A stretch of DNA of 64,000 bases from Rhizobium sp. CCGE 510 (GTDB lineage: Bacteria > Pseudomonadota > Alphaproteobacteria > Rhizobiales > Rhizobiaceae): positions 62,001 through 126,000 of the forward strand of contig NZ_AEYF01000045.1 of the NCBI RefSeq assembly GCF_000292525.1, written 5' to 3'. Of this stretch, positions 62,043-64,000 are shown piece after piece (position 1 is the first letter of the stretch; each line of letters begins with the position of its first letter). Both the position numbers and the translations under genes were made by a program. The notes under the pieces are model-generated. The model was not told where the DNA came from and searched no databases. It was given only the letters and a program-made list of their open reading frames with translations.

Positions 62043-62710
62043 GAGAACGCCCGAAAATCAGGGTGCTGCTGATCGATAACCATCCGCTGGTGCTGGACGG
62101 CTTGAAAGCCGTGCTCGAAACATTCGACCATATCGAAGTCGCCGGCACCGCCGGCTTGGCGCAAACCGGGCTTGAGATCGCCCGGCAGGTCCAACCGCAG
62201 GTGGTGCTGATGGACATCAATATGCCGAAGCTCAGCGGTATCGATGCCATCGAGTTGTTCAGGAACGAACTTCCGCAAACCCGCGTCGTTATGCTCTCCA
62301 TGCATGACAGCCGCGAGTATATTTCCTCGTCGGTCATGCATGGCGCCGCCGGCTACATCCTCAAAGACGTCTCGACGGACGAGATCGTCGCGGCCATCGA
62401 GACCGTTGCCGACGGGGGCACCTATTTTTCGTCGGGTGTCTTCGATGTGTTGATGGGCGAACGCGCTGAGGAAGGGAGCGATCGCCTGACGCCACGCGAA
62501 CGCGACACGCTCGGGCTGATCGTTGCCGGCAGGAGCAACCGCGAGATCGCCGAAGTGTTGGGGATAAGCTCCGCCACCGCCGAAACACATCGCAAGAACC
62601 TCAAGAAAAAGCTCGGCATCGCCACCACAGCCGGCCTCATCCGCTATGCGCTCGATCACGGCATCGTCTCGAAAGCCGAAGGAAATCCGCACCTACCCAC
62701 TTCTGGGTAG
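62039..62710 (+). CDS. mctR: LuxR/NarL-family response regulator (MctR)
   Basis: 223 aa. Receiver domain with VLLIDNHPLVLDGL, the phosphoacceptor in VVLMDINMPKLSGI and the conserved lysine in YILKDVSTDEIV. The C-terminal LuxR helix-turn-helix is LTPRERDTLGLIVAGRSNREIAEVLGISSATAETHRKNLKKKLG. It overlaps the kinase by four bases. It should activate the downstream permease genes. Confidence 0.88.
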   Translation: MRERPKIRVLLIDNHPLVLDGLKAVLETFDHIEVAGTAGLAQTGLEIARQVQPQVVLMDINMPKLSGIDAIELFRNELPQTRVVMLSMHDSREYISSSVMHGAAGYILKDVSTDEIVAAIETVADGGTYFSSGVFDVLMGERAEEGSDRLTPRERDTLGLIVAGRSNREIAEVLGISSATAETHRKNLKKKLGIATTAGLIRYALDHGIVSKAEGNPHLPTSG

Positions 62711-62812
62711 GCTCTGGTATTTCAGCGCCGCGCCCATCTTGTGAGGATAAAACCGACGGCCTAGGACTTCATCCACGGCTAGCCAAGTGCCAAGCCGTTG
62801 GGAGGAATTCAC

Positions 62813-62887
62813 ATGCGTTACATCAGCTTCCGATCGATCGGAAAAGCGCGAGCGACCCGAAGCGGGCTTGCTGCGGCGGCCGGCTGA
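62813..62887 (+). CDS. Possible 24-aa leader peptide upstream of mctP unit
   Basis: ATG after GGGAGGAATTCAC, a near-ideal ribosome-binding site, then MRYISFRSIGKARATRSGLAAAAG and TGA. It is too short for ORF calling. It ends 71 bases before the DUF3311 gene. It may be a leader peptide that controls downstream translation or a short unnamed product; equally, it may be fortuitous. Confidence 0.4.
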   Translation: MRYISFRSIGKARATRSGLAAAAG

Positions 62888-62958
62888 CACACCTGCCTTC
62901 CACGCCGACAACTGGAACATGGCGACCGCCGCCCGCGGCGCCTGAAAGGTATTCCGAT

Positions 62959-63156
62959 ATGGAAAAACCACGTAGCAAGGCAGCGCTCTGGCTGCTGATC
63001 ATTCCGTATATAGGTCTGCTCTGGCCGCCATTTTACAATGTCCGCGAGCCGTCTCTTTTGGGCTTTCCGTTCTTCTACTGGTATCAGCTGCTCTGGGTGC
63101 CGATCACCGCGACGCTGACCTGGATCGCTTATCGGAGCACCCGCCATGACGACTGA
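62959..63156 (+). CDS. DUF3311 small membrane protein
   Basis: 65 aa with two hydrophobic segments (WLLIIPYIGLLWPPFYN and FYWYQLLWVPITATLTWIAY), the usual small companion encoded before SSS-family permeases. It overlaps the permease start by 11 bases. It corresponds to the small open frame before mctP in R. leguminosarum and may help assemble or stabilise the permease (inference). Confidence 0.88.
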   Translation: MEKPRSKAALWLLIIPYIGLLWPPFYNVREPSLLGFPFFYWYQLLWVPITATLTWIAYRSTRHDD

Positions 63157-64000
63157 TATCAACGGCCAGGCGCTTGCCGTCTTCATCTTCTTCTTCGTCC
63201 TCGTCACCGTCATGGGCTTCGTCGCCAGCCGCTGGCGCAAGCCCGAGACGCTCGCCCATATCGATGAATGGGGCCTCGGCGGCCGCAACTTCGGCACCTG
63301 GATCACCTGGTTCCTCGTCGGCGGCGACTTCTACACCGCTTATACCGTGATCGCCGTCCCGGCGCTGGTCTATACGGTCGGCGCCTACGGCTTCTTTGCG
63401 CTGCCCTACACCATCGTCGTCTATCCCTTCGTCTTCATGGTCATGCCGGTGCTGTGGAAACGCGCCAAGGAGTTCGGTTATGTGACAGCCGCCGACGTCG
63501 TCCATGGCCAATACGGATCGCGCGGTCTCGAACTCGCCGTCGCGGCAACAGGCATCATCGCCACCATGCCCTACATCGCCCTGCAGCTCGTCGGCATGAC
63601 GGCGGTGCTGAAGGCGCTCGGGTTGCATGGCGAATTGCCGCTCGCGATCGCCTTCATCGTGCTGGCGCTCTATACTTATTCGGCGGGTCTGCGCGCCCCG
63701 GCGCTGATCGCCTTCGTCAAGGATATCATGATCTATATCGTGGTGATCGCCGCCGTCGCGCTGATCCCGTCGAAGCTCGGAGGCTACGCCAACGTCTTCG
63801 CCTCGGCCGATGCGGCTTTCCAGGCCAAGGGCTCCGGCAGCCTGCTGCTCGGCGGCAATCAATATGTCGCCTATGCGACGCTCGCTCTCGGTTCGGCGCT
63901 TGCGGCCTTCATGTATCCGCATACGCTGACCGGCATCTTTGCCTCCAACAGCGGCAAGACGATCCGCAAGAACGCGATCATGCTGCCGGCCTATACGCTG
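63146..64000 (+). CDS. mctP: Monocarboxylate permease MctP, sodium:solute symporter family (cut by window edge)
   Basis: The first 285 codons of a solute:sodium symporter. Translation gives MTTDINGQALAVFIFFFVLVTVMGF, then EWGLGGRNFGTWITWFLVGGDFYTAYTVIAVPALVY and MPYIALQLVGMTAVLKALG, with successive hydrophobic segments. The ATG overlaps the DUF3311 gene. MctP carries lactate, pyruvate, alanine and related compounds in R. leguminosarum; the identification here rests on family plus gene order. The C-terminal half lies beyond base 64000. Confidence 0.85.
   Translation, partial: MTTDINGQALAVFIFFFVLVTVMGFVASRWRKPETLAHIDEWGLGGRNFGTWITWFLVGGDFYTAYTVIAVPALVYTVGAYGFFALPYTIVVYPFVFMVMPVLWKRAKEFGYVTAADVVHGQYGSRGLELAVAATGIIATMPYIALQLVGMTAVLKALGLHGELPLAIAFIVLALYTYSAGLRAPALIAFVKDIMIYIVVIAAVALIPSKLGGYANVFASADAAFQAKGSGSLLLGGNQYVAYATLALGSALAAFMYPHTLTGIFASNSGKTIRKNAIMLPAYTL

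Noticed and set aside
1..64000. CRISPR arrays, insertion sequences, tRNA or rRNA genes
   Set aside because: No regularly spaced direct repeats, transposase motifs, terminal inverted repeats, tRNA cloverleaf sequences or rRNA signatures were noticed by eye. A tRNA scan would settle the last point.

Overview
The window looks like DNA of an alphaproteobacterium of the Rhizobium leguminosarum/etli type. It is GC-rich and gene-dense, with many ATGA-type stop/start overlaps and an unusually high number of ABC uptake systems. It carries a two-domain cadherin-like Rap secreted-lectin gene, an mctSR / DUF3311 / mctP monocarboxylate-permease locus, and a TGA-N9-TCA iron-responsive operator of the RirA kind. 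I see no rRNA, tRNA, CRISPR array, insertion sequence or phage module. Chromosome versus large plasmid cannot be decided from this window.

Layout. 1-3.0 kb: a two-component pair (kinase cut by the window edge) behind a DUF4173-type membrane protein. 3.3-6.1 kb: small genes, a Rap-type lectin, a ribosomal protein S21 gene and a PNPOx-fold protein. 6.1-9.1 kb: LysR regulator and aldo/keto reductase (divergent), then polyphosphate kinase 2. 9.1-17.4 kb: a sugar catabolic unit (TIM-barrel isomerase-like enzyme, CUT1 ABC transporter, GMC flavoprotein) with a divergent LacI regulator and two LacI-type operators. 17.4-22.2 kb: orphan Phd antitoxin, cyclase-TPR protein and an unrecognised three-gene operon with a thermolysin-like zinc peptidase. 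22.5-28.5 kb: a biotin-dependent 5-oxoprolinase/amidolyase-like cluster (BCCP, biotin carboxylase, a second BCCP-like protein lacking the biotin lysine, PxpB, PxpC, PxpA, aminotransferase). 28.5-35.6 kb: Nac-like LysR regulator divergent from an SDR plus polar amino-acid ABC operon, followed by an RraA-fold protein and a TIM-barrel protein.

35.6-44.8 kb: an eight-gene operon combining a ribose-type (CUT2) transporter with amidohydrolase, D-threonine-aldolase-like, RidA and aspartoacylase-like enzymes under a divergent IclR regulator. 45.3-49.4 kb: flavin monooxygenase plus sulfonate-type ABC transporter. 49.4-50.1 kb: VapBC-type toxin-antitoxin. 50.2-52.7 kb: ClC channel and divergent MarR regulator around a perfect palindrome. 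52.7-55.7 kb: ferric-siderophore ABC transporter with an iron box. 55.9-60.6 kb: homocysteine S-methyltransferase, polar amino-acid ABC transporter and Lrp regulator. 60.7-64 kb: mctSR and mctP, the last cut by the window edge.

The general picture is scavenging of plant- and soil-derived sugars, amino acids, lactams, sulfonates, iron and organic acids, with each module next to its own regulator. The least explained element is the peptidase / SRSGG-repeat / small-protein operon at 19.8-22.2 kb; the best defined biochemical oddity is the lysine-less BCCP paralogue at 24.3-24.8 kb. Functional calls come from reading motifs by eye; no database search was run.
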